A stretch of DNA of 64,000 bases from JAYFRL01 sp034925905 (GCA_034925905.1 JAYFRL010000005.1:1-64000), one strand, 5' to 3'. Shown: positions 8,496 to 17,867, counted from the stretch's first letter. Program-made: numbers and translations. Notes: generated by a model not told the origin, from the letters alone.

Positions 8496-8524
8496 TATTT
8501 TAATAAACGATAGGAGGAGTATTT

Positions 8525-10204
8525 ATGAAACTTAGAAGTACGGAAATCCTTCAAGGTGAAGGCTGTGGAATGTATAGGGCTTTGTATAAATCAATGGGAT
8601 ATACAAATGATGAGCTTGACGGCAAACCGATTATAGGGATAGCTAATTCATGGAGCACCCTTGTTCCGGGACATTTTAACTTAAACCAGGTTAGCGAATT
8701 TGTTAAAAAGGGGATATATGCAGGAGGAGGTACTGTTGTTGAGTTTGGGGTTATTTCTGCGTGTGACGGAATCGCAAACGGTCATGAGGGCATGAAATAT
8801 ATTCTTCCTTCGCGTGAGATTATATGCAATTCGGTTGAAATAGAGGTTCAGGCACATAAGCTTGATGCTATTGTCATGCTTGCATCCTGCGATAAAATAG
8901 TTCCTGGTATGCTTATGGCGGCTGCACGCCTTGATATTCCTGCAATAATAGTTGTTGGTGGGCCAATGCAGGGCGGAATAGTTTTCGACGGAAGAAAATC
9001 AGACAGCACTTCTCTTGCGGAAGCCATGGGGATGTATCATGCGGGGAAAATTACAAAAAAAGAAATAGACGCTCTTGAAAACCTTGTCTGTCCAAGTTGC
9101 GGTTCATGCGCGTTTTTAGGCACTGCAAACACCATGTGCTGTTTAACGGAGGCTCTTGGAATGTGCCTTCCGGGAAGTGCGCTTGTTCCTGCCACATATT
9201 CGGAGCGTTTAAGAATAGCTTATGAATCAGGGCTTGCAATATGCAAGCTTGTTGAAAAAGAAATAACGGCACGCCAGGTAATAACAAAAGGTGCAATAGA
9301 AAACGCTGTTAAGGTTGCCATGGCAACCTCCGCTTCAACAAACGCTGTGCTCCATTTAAGCGCTCTTGCTTATGAAGCCGAGCTTGATATTAATGTTATG
9401 GATGCCTTCTATGATTTTAATAAAACCACTCCCCAAATAGCTAAGGTTAATCCTTCGGCAAAATGGGATATGGAGGATTTTTATAAGGCCGGAGGCATAC
9501 CAAAGGTTATGATAAGGCTTGGGGATATTATAGACAGAAGCGTTATGACATGCACATGCGAGACAATGGGAGAAAACCTTTCTAAATATGTTTTTGCTTA
9601 TCCCGAAAACGATGAGATTATTAAAACTGTTGAAGCTCCTTTTAGTAAAATAGGAGGAATAGCCGTTTTAAGAGGCAATCTTGCCCCGGATACGGCTATA
9701 ACAAAGCCTGGCGCATATGACCCTTCTCTTCGCCGTTTTACAGGTAAGGCAAGACCGTTTGACAGTGAGGAAGAAGCAAACGATGCTATCCTTGAAGGAA
9801 AAATCAAGGACGGGGATGTTGTTGTAATAAGATATGAAGGCCCTAAGGGCGGCCCCGGGATGAGGGAAATGTTTAGAGCCATGAAATATCTTTACGGAAT
9901 GGGTCTTGCAAAAACCACTGCCTTAATAACAGACGGGCGTTTCTCCGGAACGAACAATGGTTGCTTTGTGGGGCATATTTCCCCGGAAGCCGCAGAAGGC
10001 GGCCCGCTTGCAATTGTTGAAGACGGCGATGAAATCTATATTGATGCCATAGACGGAAAGCTTGAGCTTAAGGTTTCCGATGAAGTTATAAAAGAAAGGC
10101 TTTCAAAGCTGAATCATCCTAAAAAGGAAATACCAAGAGGATATTTAAGGCTTTATTCAAAGGTCGCATCTTCCGCGCATAAAGGCGGAGTTATAGAGGT
10201 ATAA
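8525..10204 (+). CDS. ilvD: Dihydroxy-acid dehydratase
   Basis: Iron-sulfur dehydratase that makes 2-keto acids in valine, leucine and isoleucine synthesis. The 559-residue product has cluster cysteines in ISACDGIANGHEGM and LASCDKIVPGM plus the third in CPSCGSCAFLGTANTM, and the C-terminal substrate block TDGRFSGTNNGCFVGH. Length is normal. No other ilv gene is nearby. It has its own promoter and shares a palindromic terminator with the convergent clpB. Related sugar-acid dehydratases are a less likely alternative. Confidence 0.93.
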   Translation: MKLRSTEILQGEGCGMYRALYKSMGYTNDELDGKPIIGIANSWSTLVPGHFNLNQVSEFVKKGIYAGGGTVVEFGVISACDGIANGHEGMKYILPSREIICNSVEIEVQAHKLDAIVMLASCDKIVPGMLMAAARLDIPAIIVVGGPMQGGIVFDGRKSDSTSLAEAMGMYHAGKITKKEIDALENLVCPSCGSCAFLGTANTMCCLTEALGMCLPGSALVPATYSERLRIAYESGLAICKLVEKEITARQVITKGAIENAVKVAMATSASTNAVLHLSALAYEAELDINVMDAFYDFNKTTPQIAKVNPSAKWDMEDFYKAGGIPKVMIRLGDIIDRSVMTCTCETMGENLSKYVFAYPENDEIIKTVEAPFSKIGGIAVLRGNLAPDTAITKPGAYDPSLRRFTGKARPFDSEEEANDAILEGKIKDGDVVVIRYEGPKGGPGMREMFRAMKYLYGMGLAKTTALITDGRFSGTNNGCFVGHISPEAAEGGPLAIVEDGDEIYIDAIDGKLELKVSDEVIKERLSKLNHPKKEIPRGYLRLYSKVASSAHKGGVIEV

Positions 10205-10240
10205 AACAAAGAAGCCGCATATGCGGCTTCTTTGTTTTAT
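10201..10240. terminator. Perfect 40-bp palindrome, bidirectional terminator between ilvD and clpB
   Basis: Positions 10201-10220 are the exact reverse complement of 10221-10240, with GAAGCCGCATATGCGGCTTC at the centre and AAAACAAA/TTTGTTTT arms. The palindrome starts one base before the ilvD stop codon and ends one base before the clpB stop codon, so it fills the whole intergenic gap. The A- and T-rich arms serve as T-runs for both directions. Confidence 0.88.
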
Positions 10241-12832
10241 TTAATGCCCTTTCACAAACAATTCTCCGTTTTTTTCATCAACGATAAATTCTGTGTCCGG
10301 TTTAGGATCATCCTTAATTATTATTTTGGCGATTAAGGTTTCAACGGTTTTTTGCAGATATCTCTTAAGCGGTCTTGCTCCATATACGGGATCAAAACCT
10401 TCCTCGGCTATAAATGCTTTGGCGCGTGGGGTAAGGGTGCATTTAAGCTTGTTTTCCTTAAGACGCGAGTTAAGCTCTTTCATGAGAAGATCCACAATAG
10501 TTGTTATGGCTTCTTTATTCAAAGGTTTATAGAACACAATTTCATCCAGCCTGTTTAAGAACTCAGGTCTAAAGCTCTTTGAAAGAAGGTCTTCGATATT
10601 TTGTCTGGCTTCTTTTGTTATTTCGCCGTTTTTATCGATACCGTCCAAAAGATATGTTGAGCCTAAGTTTGAGGTAAGGATAATAATAGTGTTTTTAAAA
10701 TCAACTGTGCGTCCCTTTGAATCTGTTATTCGTCCGTCGTCGAGAACCTGAAGCAATATATTAAACACATCAGGATGTGCTTTTTCAATTTCGTCGAAAA
10801 GTATAACCGAATAAGGTTTACGCCTTACAGCTTCGGTAAGCTGTCCGCCTTCCTCATATCCGACATATCCTGGAGGCGCACCAATAAGCCTTGAAACGGA
10901 AAACTTCTCCATATATTCAGACATATCTATTCTTATGAGGTTTTTTTCATCGTCAAAAAGGTATTCCGCAAGAGCTTTTGCAAGCTCTGTTTTTCCAACA
11001 CCAGTTGGACCTAAAAACATAAATGAGCCTATAGGCTTATTTGGATTATTTATTCCGGCGCGGCTTCTTAAGATAGCCTCGGATATCTTGGAAACGGCTT
11101 CATCCTGGCCAACAACCCTTTTATGGAGTATACTCTCAAGGTTTATAAGCTTTTCTTTTTCGCCTTCCATAAGCCTTGCAACGGGTATGCCCGTCCAGCG
11201 CTCAATTATACGTGCAATCTCCTCTTCGGTAACCTTGTTTCTGAGCAGAGAGTTTTTGTTTTCTGAGGCTTCAACGCTTTCTTCAAGTTCAAGCTCCTTT
11301 TGAAGCTTAGGCAAGCGCCCATATTTAAGCTCCGCAGCCTTGTTAAGATCATAATGCCTTTCGGCAGCTTCCATTTCGCCGTTTACAGCTTCGATTTCTT
11401 CCCTTAATTTCTGAACTTTACTGATGGATGCTTTTTCGTTTTCCCATTTTGCTTTCATAGCATTGAATTCATCGCGCATTTTGGCAAGCTCGGCTTCGAT
11501 TTCTTCAAGGTGTTCCCTGGAGATTTTGTCGTTTTCTTTTTTAAGAGCAGCTTCTTCTATTTCGTGCTGGATTATTTTCCTGCGTATGACATCAAGCTCT
11601 GTCGGCATGGAATCTATTTCGGTTCTTATAAGCGCGCAGGCTTCGTCTATAAGGTCTATTGCCTTATCCGGGAGGAACCTGTCCGTTATATATCTGTTTG
11701 AAAGGGTTGCCGCGGCAATAATAGCCTGGTCTTGAATTTTAACGCCATGGAAAACCTCATAACGCTCTTTAAGACCTCTTAATATAGCTATTGTGTCCAT
11801 AACCGTAGGCTCGTTTACCATAACGGGCTGGAAACGCCTTTCAAGAGCAGGGTCTTTTTCTATATATTGAGTATATTCATTAAGTGTGGTTGCTCCGATA
11901 CAATGCAGCTCGCCTCTTGCAAGCATGGGCTTTAAAAGGTTGCCGGCATCCATTGCGCCTTCGCTTTTTCCTGCGCCGACAATAGTATGCAGTTCGTCTA
12001 TAAACATAATTATGCGGCCTTCACTCTTTTTAACCTCGTTTAAAACAGCCTTAAGACGTTCTTCAAATTCACCTCTGAATTTTGCTCCTGCAATCAAAGA
12101 ACCCATATCCAGCGAGAATATGGTTTTATTTTTAAGGCTTGTGGGCACATCGCCCTTAAGTATCCTTTGGGCGAGACCTTCTGCGATGGCTGTTTTTCCT
12201 ACTCCCGGTTCGCCTATGAGAACAGGGTTATTTTTGGTTTTTCTTGAAAGGATACGGATAACATTTCTTATTTCGTCGTCCCTGCCGATAACGGGATCAA
12301 GCTTATTTGTCCTTGCACGCTCAACCAAATCAAAGCCGTATTTTTCAAGAACATTATAGGTGTCCTCAGGGCTGTCGCTAGTAACTCTTTGGTTTCCTCT
12401 AACGGCAACCAAGGCCTTCATAAATTCGCCTTCGGTTATACCAAGCTCTTTAAATATGTTTTTTATAACAGGTGTGTCGCTTTTTAAAAGCCCTATGAAA
12501 ATATGCTCAACAGAAACATACTCATCCTTCATGTTTTGAGCTGCTTTTTCCGCTGTCATAAGAGCTTTTTCAAGGGCTGGCGAAGCATATATTCCGTTTG
12601 GCGTATTTGAAACTTTAGGCAGGTCTTTAAGCCTTAAAAGCACAAGACTTTCAGCAGCCTTAGGATCTTTGCCTATTTTTTTGACAAGCTCGGGAATAAG
12701 CGAACCTTCAAGCGTTAAAAGGGCGTACAAAAGATGGAGCTCCTCTATCTGTGAATTTTTAAACTCTATAGTAAGCCCCTGTGCATTCTGGATTACTTCC
12801 ATGGATTTTTGGGTAAATTTTTGCATGTTCAT
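10241..12832 (-). CDS. clpB: ATP-dependent disaggregase ClpB
   Basis: Hexameric Hsp100 chaperone that rescues aggregated proteins with DnaK. The 863-residue product has an N-terminal Clp repeat domain (about 1-145), a first AAA module with GEPGVGKTAIAEGLAQ, a coiled-coil middle domain (about 400-520) rich in Glu/Lys that separates ClpB from ClpA/ClpC, and a second AAA module with GPTGVGKTELAKALAEY. Three ATG codons lie close together, and AAGGA is best spaced for 12832. A CIRCE operator just upstream predicts HrcA control. The stop is shared with a bidirectional palindrome. Confidence 0.95.
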   Translation of the reverse strand: MNMQKFTQKSMEVIQNAQGLTIEFKNSQIEELHLLYALLTLEGSLIPELVKKIGKDPKAAESLVLLRLKDLPKVSNTPNGIYASPALEKALMTAEKAAQNMKDEYVSVEHIFIGLLKSDTPVIKNIFKELGITEGEFMKALVAVRGNQRVTSDSPEDTYNVLEKYGFDLVERARTNKLDPVIGRDDEIRNVIRILSRKTKNNPVLIGEPGVGKTAIAEGLAQRILKGDVPTSLKNKTIFSLDMGSLIAGAKFRGEFEERLKAVLNEVKKSEGRIIMFIDELHTIVGAGKSEGAMDAGNLLKPMLARGELHCIGATTLNEYTQYIEKDPALERRFQPVMVNEPTVMDTIAILRGLKERYEVFHGVKIQDQAIIAAATLSNRYITDRFLPDKAIDLIDEACALIRTEIDSMPTELDVIRRKIIQHEIEEAALKKENDKISREHLEEIEAELAKMRDEFNAMKAKWENEKASISKVQKLREEIEAVNGEMEAAERHYDLNKAAELKYGRLPKLQKELELEESVEASENKNSLLRNKVTEEEIARIIERWTGIPVARLMEGEKEKLINLESILHKRVVGQDEAVSKISEAILRSRAGINNPNKPIGSFMFLGPTGVGKTELAKALAEYLFDDEKNLIRIDMSEYMEKFSVSRLIGAPPGYVGYEEGGQLTEAVRRKPYSVILFDEIEKAHPDVFNILLQVLDDGRITDSKGRTVDFKNTIIILTSNLGSTYLLDGIDKNGEITKEARQNIEDLLSKSFRPEFLNRLDEIVFYKPLNKEAITTIVDLLMKELNSRLKENKLKCTLTPRAKAFIAEEGFDPVYGARPLKRYLQKTVETLIAKIIIKDDPKPDTEFIVDEKNGELFVKGH

Positions 12833-12858
12833 AAGCATCTTCCTTTCCGAATGTGTTA

Positions 12859-12890
12859 TTAGCACTCTAAACCATAGAGTGCTAATTATA
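12859..12890 (-). promoter_or_regulatory. CIRCE operator (HrcA binding site) and overlapping -10 box of clpB
   Basis: TTAGCACTC (12859-12867), a nine-base spacer and GAGTGCTAA (12877-12885) form a perfect CIRCE inverted repeat. On the minus strand a TATAAT box (12890-12885) overlaps its first base, so the operator covers the expected transcription start. It ends 26 bases before the clpB start codon. HrcA represses such promoters until heat stress. hrcA itself is not in the window. Confidence 0.95.
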
Positions 12891-12984
12891 TATATGTAAA
12901 CGAAAAACAAGATTAAAAGTATGAAGTTATTTTAAAATTTTTCAATAATTTCCCCCTAGTTCCAAAAAGTCAAAAATTCAGCTT

Positions 12985-13578
12985 TTAAAGCTTTAGTATC
13001 CTTGAAAGCTCCAAAGCAAATATGTCTGAGAGCAGGGCATGACCTTCGGCGGTTGGATGAAGCCCATCCAGATATTGGGAGGATATGCCTTTTTTGGACA
13101 TCTCGTCATTATATATGTTGAAATCTATATGGGCTACGTTAAAAACGCCGCAATATTTCTTAAGCCATGCAAAATATTCCGTGTATACTTTTGAAAGGCG
13201 CTTAAAATCGTTTAAAGCACCCCAATCTTCGCGTATATTTTCCCAGTCGAAGTTTATGGGTATTCCAAGAACAGGAACAAAGCCTGCCGCATATGATTGA
13301 TGCACCATAGCTGTTATGTTCGAGCGCACAACACCTAAGGGGCAATCCATTATAATATCGTTCCCGCCACCCATTATAAAGGCTATGTCCGGGTTTTGTG
13401 ATACAACGTCTTCATTAAACCGGGCGAGCATTCCTCCCGTAGTATCTCCGTTTATACCTTTGTTTATTATTTCAAGCCCTGTTTTTTTAGCCGAAAGGCT
13501 TGTCCATATGTCTGAGCGGCTTATTCCAAAGCCATATGTAAGGCTGTCACCCAAACAAATAATTTTAATGTTTTTCAT
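12985..13578 (-). CDS. SGNH/GDSL-type hydrolase
   Basis: A 197-residue esterase-like protein of the SGNH fold. Block I with the nucleophile serine is CLGDSLTYGFG (about 8-18), block III is GGGNDI (about 70), and block V with the catalytic Asp-His pair is DGLHPTAEGH (about 172-181). There is no signal peptide, so it is probably cytoplasmic, like TesA/arylesterase-type members. It overlaps the upstream YihY-family gene by 14 bases, which suggests translational coupling. The substrate is unknown. Confidence 0.88.
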   Translation of the reverse strand: MKNIKIICLGDSLTYGFGISRSDIWTSLSAKKTGLEIINKGINGDTTGGMLARFNEDVVSQNPDIAFIMGGGNDIIMDCPLGVVRSNITAMVHQSYAAGFVPVLGIPINFDWENIREDWGALNDFKRLSKVYTEYFAWLKKYCGVFNVAHIDFNIYNDEMSKKGISSQYLDGLHPTAEGHALLSDIFALELSRILKL

Positions 13579-14422
13579 CTAAACCTCCGTTTATATCTCT
13601 TTTGTCAACTATATAAAGGGCATGGTTAAACTCTGCACCCAAAAGTATTATTGTAGCGCTTATATAAAGCCAAACCATAAGAACTATTATAGCTCCTATT
13701 GAGCCATAGAGCACGGAATACCTGCCCATATTGTTCACATAAAAAGCAAAAACCGATGAAACGGCAAGCCATGTAAAAAGCGCGAAAAGCGAGCCTGAAA
13801 AAATATATTTTTTACTGTATTTCCCATGTGATGAAAATGTGTATAAAAGTGAAAGCAGCAAGAAAAGCAAGGCCGCAAGAATTAAAAACCTTATATCACT
13901 CCAGAAATTTATGAGATTATCCGGTATATATATCAACCCTGAAATGAGACCAAGAGTGTTTTCGCCCAGAATAAGAATTGCCAGCGAGGATATTATGGCG
14001 AACATAAAAAGAAATGTGAACAAAACAAGAAACAACGTACGCTTAAAAAGCGGACGCGTATCGTATATACAATATGCTCTATTTAAGAAAAACATAAGGT
14101 TTTGAACAGTTCTTATTGGTATATATATAGTAAACGCAAGGCTGAATATAAAAGCGTTTTTGCTGACCGTATCAGTTACGTATTTTATATAAACTATTAT
14201 AATATTTATAACATCGTCCGGGAGAATATTTTTAAACACGGTTATTATACTGTCGGCTGAAATATTCATAAAGCCTAAAAGCATATTCACAAAAATTAAA
14301 AAAGGGAACAGGGAAAATATCAGAAAATAAGCAAGCGAGGCTGCGGAACGCGCAACCCCGTTGTCGTAATATTTGGTTATTATTTCTTTTATAAGAAGTT
14401 TAGTCTTTGCAAGCAAGGACAT
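13565..14422 (-). CDS. YihY/virulence factor BrkB-family membrane protein
   Basis: A 285-residue integral membrane protein with about six hydrophobic segments. Family features are the early ARSAASLAYFLIFSLFPFLI and the later SVLYGSIGAIIVLMVWLYIS with LGAEFNHALY near the end. The family was once called ribonuclease BN in error. Its function is unsettled, with roles in envelope or transport proposed. It begins 12 bases after the DUF554 gene and overlaps the hydrolase gene, so the three likely form one operon. Confidence 0.9.
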   Translation of the reverse strand: MSLLAKTKLLIKEIITKYYDNGVARSAASLAYFLIFSLFPFLIFVNMLLGFMNISADSIITVFKNILPDDVINIIIVYIKYVTDTVSKNAFIFSLAFTIYIPIRTVQNLMFFLNRAYCIYDTRPLFKRTLFLVLFTFLFMFAIISSLAILILGENTLGLISGLIYIPDNLINFWSDIRFLILAALLFLLLSLLYTFSSHGKYSKKYIFSGSLFALFTWLAVSSVFAFYVNNMGRYSVLYGSIGAIIVLMVWLYISATIILLGAEFNHALYIVDKRDINGGLDEKH

Positions 14423-14434
14423 AAAGACACTCTC

Positions 14435-15127
14435 CTAAAATAGAGATATTACATAGCATAAAACAGGTGCAATAATTATTGCGGGGAGATAATCGGCAAC
14501 CTTTATTTTCATAAGCCCTATAAGGTTTAGACCAAGGGCTATTATTAAAACAGAGCCTGCGCAAGTCATTTCGGCTATAGCCGAAGCTGTAAGAACAGGG
14601 GCTATTAATTTAGCAAGAAGAACTAAAGAGCCTTGAAAAACGAATACGAATATAGCAGAAAATATAACGCCTATGCCAAGGCTTACCGAAAGTATGGCAG
14701 AGGAAAAAAGATCGAGCATGGATTTTGTGAAAATCATTGTATTATCGCCCGTAAGCCCTGAGTTTAAAGACCCTACTATAGTCATTGAGCCTACGCAAAA
14801 AAGCAATGAGCCTGTAACAAAACCCTCGGCGATACGGGCAGAGCTGTTTTTTGAGCTTTTAAAACGGTTTCCTATGCTGGTTCCTAAAGAGTTTAATTTG
14901 CCGTCTATATCAAAATATGTTCCGATTATTGCGCCAAGAACTAAGGAACCTATTAAGATAAGGGTATTTTCTCCTTTAAGGGCTCCTTCTATACCTATGT
15001 ATATTGTGCAAAGCCCTATGCCCAGCATGATTGCTTTTGTAAATTTTTCGGGTATTCCCTTTTTAAATATAAGACCTACTGTGCTGCCTACTAAAACTGT
15101 TATTGTATTAACTATAACGCCGATCAA
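14435..15127 (-). CDS. DUF554-family membrane protein
   Basis: A 230-residue protein with several membrane segments, starting at a TTG (15127) behind GGAGGG. The N-terminus MIGVIVNTITVLVGSTVGLIFKK-like segment and the conserved block FVTGSLLFCVGSMTIVGSL identify the DUF554 (YdfK/YqgA-type) family. The function of this family is unknown. It lies 15 bases after citrate synthase and before the YihY-family gene in a tight minus-strand run. Confidence 0.88.
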   Translation of the reverse strand: MIGVIVNTITVLVGSTVGLIFKKGIPEKFTKAIMLGIGLCTIYIGIEGALKGENTLILIGSLVLGAIIGTYFDIDGKLNSLGTSIGNRFKSSKNSSARIAEGFVTGSLLFCVGSMTIVGSLNSGLTGDNTMIFTKSMLDLFSSAILSVSLGIGVIFSAIFVFVFQGSLVLLAKLIAPVLTASAIAEMTCAGSVLIIALGLNLIGLMKIKVADYLPAIIIAPVLCYVISLF

Positions 15128-15142
15128 TTTTTTTGCCCTCCG

Positions 15143-16513
15143 TTATCTTTCGTCGATAGGAGTATAAGGTTTCCTCGGTGAAACATTTTCATAAGCGGGA
15201 CGTATTATTTTGCTTGAGTTTATAAGCTCTTCAAGGCGGTGTGCGCTCCAACCGCTTATACGCGACATTGCAAACATCGGTGTGAAAAGCTCTGTTGGAA
15301 GCTCAAGCATGCTGTAAACAAAACCACTGTAAAAATCAACATTTGCGCTGACGCCTTTAAACATCTCGCGTCTTTCGCTTATAATTTTGGGCGCAAGTTT
15401 TTCAACATTTGAATAAAGCTCGAATTCTTTCGTCTTTCCTTTTGCAATTGAAAGCTTTTCAACAAAGCCTTTAAGTATGTTTGCTCTTGGATCCGATTTT
15501 GTGTATATTGCATGGCCCATTCCGTATATAAGGCCTGCATTATCAAATGCTTTGCCGTCAAGCAAGGCTTTTAGATAATTTGAAATTTCTTTTTCGTCAG
15601 ACCAGTCTGAAATATTTTTTTTCATATCCTCGAACATATGCACAACCTTTATGTTAGCTCCTCCGTGCTTAGGACCTTTAAGCGAGCCTAAAGAAGCGGC
15701 AATTGTTGAATACGTATCTGTTCCCGAGGAAGTTACAACATGTGTTGTGAAGGTGGAGTTGTTTCCGCCGCCATGCTCTGCGTGGATAACAAGGGCTATA
15801 TCAAGGATTCTGGCTTCAAGCTCGGTATATTTGCTGTCCGGGCGGAGCAGGTGCAATATATTCTCAGCTGTTGAAAGGTCTTTTTTGGGAGCGTGAATAT
15901 ATAAGCTTTCACCCTCATGATAATATCTGGTTGCCTGATAGCTGTATACGCTTATAAGAGGGAACATGGCTATAAGCTGTATACATTGCCGCAAAACATT
16001 TGGTATGGAAATATCGTCCGCTTTATTATCATAGGTATAAAGCATGAGCACGCTCCTTGAAAGCGCATTCATCATATCGCGGCTTGGGGCTTTTAATATT
16101 ATATCGCGCACAAAGTTTGAGGGCAGGCTTCGGTAGTCTGCCACAAGGTTTTTAAAATCATTTAGCTCTGTTTCGTTAGGCAGATTGCCAAAAAGAAGAA
16201 GATATGTTGTTTCTTCAAAACCTGTTGGGGTGCCTTTTTTAACAAAGCCTTTAACTAAATCTTCTACATTATATCCTCTGAAGAAGAGCTGGCCATCAAC
16301 GTATTCACGTCTGTTTTCAATAAATTCTCCGGAATAAACTTCGGAAATTTCAGTGAGTCCCGTAAGAACTCCGCGTCCGTTTTTATCGCGCAGTCCTCTT
16401 TTAACATCATATTTATCATAAAGAGAAGGGTCTATTTTACTATTGTCCGAGCATATTTTGGAATATTTAAGTATATCGGATGTTATCGCTGAAAAATCTC
16501 TGTCTTTTTTCAT
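15143..16513 (-). CDS. gltA: Citrate synthase
   Basis: Condenses acetyl-CoA with oxaloacetate. The 456-residue product is longer than the usual 370-430, with an N-terminal extension of about 60 residues seen in some clostridial enzymes. Catalytic motifs are HAEHGGGNNSTF (first active-site His region), GPKHGGAN, and GMGHAIYTKSDPRA (second His), with a C-terminal arginine region SGWSAHRLEE. With isocitrate dehydrogenase (2.6 kb) and malic enzyme (28 kb) it suggests a partial oxidative branch for glutamate synthesis. No aconitase is in the window. An AGGAGGC site supports the start. Confidence 0.93.
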   Translation of the reverse strand: MKKDRDFSAITSDILKYSKICSDNSKIDPSLYDKYDVKRGLRDKNGRGVLTGLTEISEVYSGEFIENRREYVDGQLFFRGYNVEDLVKGFVKKGTPTGFEETTYLLLFGNLPNETELNDFKNLVADYRSLPSNFVRDIILKAPSRDMMNALSRSVLMLYTYDNKADDISIPNVLRQCIQLIAMFPLISVYSYQATRYYHEGESLYIHAPKKDLSTAENILHLLRPDSKYTELEARILDIALVIHAEHGGGNNSTFTTHVVTSSGTDTYSTIAASLGSLKGPKHGGANIKVVHMFEDMKKNISDWSDEKEISNYLKALLDGKAFDNAGLIYGMGHAIYTKSDPRANILKGFVEKLSIAKGKTKEFELYSNVEKLAPKIISERREMFKGVSANVDFYSGFVYSMLELPTELFTPMFAMSRISGWSAHRLEELINSSKIIRPAYENVSPRKPYTPIDER

Positions 16514-16532
16514 GTCTTAAGCCTCCTAAGTC

Positions 16533-17645
16533 TCATCTTTTTCTGTAAACGGGAATATCTCCGAATGAAACCCCCAAATCCCTGGCAACCTGAACAAGCT
16601 CGTTATCAGGGGAAACACTTTTGTTTTGGCCGATAACCTCCTCAAGAGGCGTGTAAGATATAACGCCGCCTTTAAGGGCAACCATATTTCCGAAATTTTC
16701 TTCGTGTATAAGTTTTGCGGCATATGAACCATATCTGCATGAAAGAATCCTGTCGCAAGGGGAGGTTTCTCCGCCTCGTTGGGTGTGACCCAAAACAACG
16801 GGGCGAACCTCATGTTCGGTTATTCTTTCTTCAAGCTGGTAAGTTATTTTGTTCGCTATGCCTCCGAGGCGTATAGGGTCCGGGCTGCCCGGAACTATCT
16901 TACCAACAGTAACTTCGCCGCCGACTTCCTTTGCTCCTTCAGCCACAACGATGATTGTGAAGAGCTTGCCGCGTGAATCTCTTTCTTTTATTTTTTGAAC
17001 AACATTATCAATCGTATATGGTATTTCAGGTATAAGGATTATATCCGCGCTTCCCGCTATTCCGCCGTAAAGAGCTATCCAGCCCGCGTTTCTTCCCATA
17101 ACTTCCACAACTATTATCCTGTGGTGGCTTTCGGCTGTTGTATGCAGCCTTCCAAGCGCTTCCGTAACAATGTTTACGGCGGTATCAAAGCCGAAGGTTA
17201 CATCCGTTGAAGAAAGATCATTGTCTATGGTTTTAGGCACGCCTATAACATTAACGCCTTTTCTGGCAAAATTTCTTGCGCTTGTTAATGTTCCGTCGCC
17301 TCCGAGGACAACCAAGACGTCAACGCCGTCTTTTTTCATGTTTTCAACCGCGATATCTGAAACGTCTTTTTTTACTTTAACGCCGTTTTCTTCAACAACA
17401 TAGTCAAATAGGTTATCTTTGTTTGAACTGTAAAGCATAGAGCCGCCTTTATGCAGTATGCCGGTTGTGTTTTCAAGCGTTAAAGGCATGTAATCGTTTA
17501 AATACAGTCCTTTATAGCCCATCTTATAACCTATAAGCTCATAATCATATTTAAGTATGCAGGTTTTTGTCAGGGTATAGATAACGGCATTTAATCCTGG
17601 AGCGTCTCCTCCGCCTGTGAGCACGCCTATTTTTCTCTTTGCCAC
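16533..17645 (-). CDS. pfkA: 6-phosphofructokinase, ATP-type by Gly but PPi-like at the Lys site
   Basis: Phosphorylates fructose 6-phosphate in glycolysis. The 370-residue product starts with GTG (17645) behind GGAGGG. Motifs are LTGGGDAPGLNAVI, GGDGT (115-119), PKTIDND (137-143) and the substrate block VEVMGRNAGW. The residue after GGD is Gly, as in ATP-using enzymes, whereas PPi enzymes have Asp there. The lysine in PKTIDND is instead typical of PPi enzymes and of the so-called group III ATP enzymes from actinomycetes. The phosphoryl donor is therefore uncertain, with ATP more likely. It is the first gene of a run through citrate synthase. Confidence 0.92.
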   Translation of the reverse strand: MAKRKIGVLTGGGDAPGLNAVIYTLTKTCILKYDYELIGYKMGYKGLYLNDYMPLTLENTTGILHKGGSMLYSSNKDNLFDYVVEENGVKVKKDVSDIAVENMKKDGVDVLVVLGGDGTLTSARNFARKGVNVIGVPKTIDNDLSSTDVTFGFDTAVNIVTEALGRLHTTAESHHRIIVVEVMGRNAGWIALYGGIAGSADIILIPEIPYTIDNVVQKIKERDSRGKLFTIIVVAEGAKEVGGEVTVGKIVPGSPDPIRLGGIANKITYQLEERITEHEVRPVVLGHTQRGGETSPCDRILSCRYGSYAAKLIHEENFGNMVALKGGVISYTPLEEVIGQNKSVSPDNELVQVARDLGVSFGDIPVYRKR

Positions 17646-17666
17646 GAATATCCCTCCTTATTATCA

Positions 17667-17696
17667 AATAAGTATTTTATTGATTATATACTTATT
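17667..17696. repeat. 9-bp inverted repeat upstream of pfkA
   Basis: AATAAGTAT (17667-17675) and ATACTTATT (17688-17696) are exact reverse complements 12 bases apart, about 20 bases before the pfkA start. This could be an operator or chance in AT-rich DNA. The rest of 17697-17820 is AT-rich with a possible TATAAT. Confidence 0.4.
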
Positions 17697-17820
17697 ATGA
17701 TACTTCACGCAACATAAACAATATAAAAACAAGGCTTTTATGCTGCCATAAAGCTTACTTTTATCTAAGCGTGTTATTTTTTAAAATTTATTATACCATA
17801 ATAATTTGTTTTTAAAAACT

Positions 17821-17851
17821 AAAAAAAGAGGGGATTTAAAAGAATCCCCTC
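17821..17851 (-). terminator. Rho-independent terminator after hpf
   Basis: On the minus strand GAGGGGATT pairs with AATCCCCTC (17851-17843 with 17836-17828) around a short loop, followed by seven T. It lies 17 bases after the hpf stop. Confidence 0.9.
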
Positions 17852-17867
17852 AAAATATTTTTTGAAT

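Noticed and set aside
8449..8524. Possible T-box or leader-peptide attenuator before ilvD
   Set aside because: Only about 30 bases separate the promoter from the start codon, too short for a T-box, and no leader peptide is visible.
11886..12359. A 157-codon plus-strand open frame inside clpB
   Set aside because: It is antisense to the conserved first AAA module of ClpB and has no family features.
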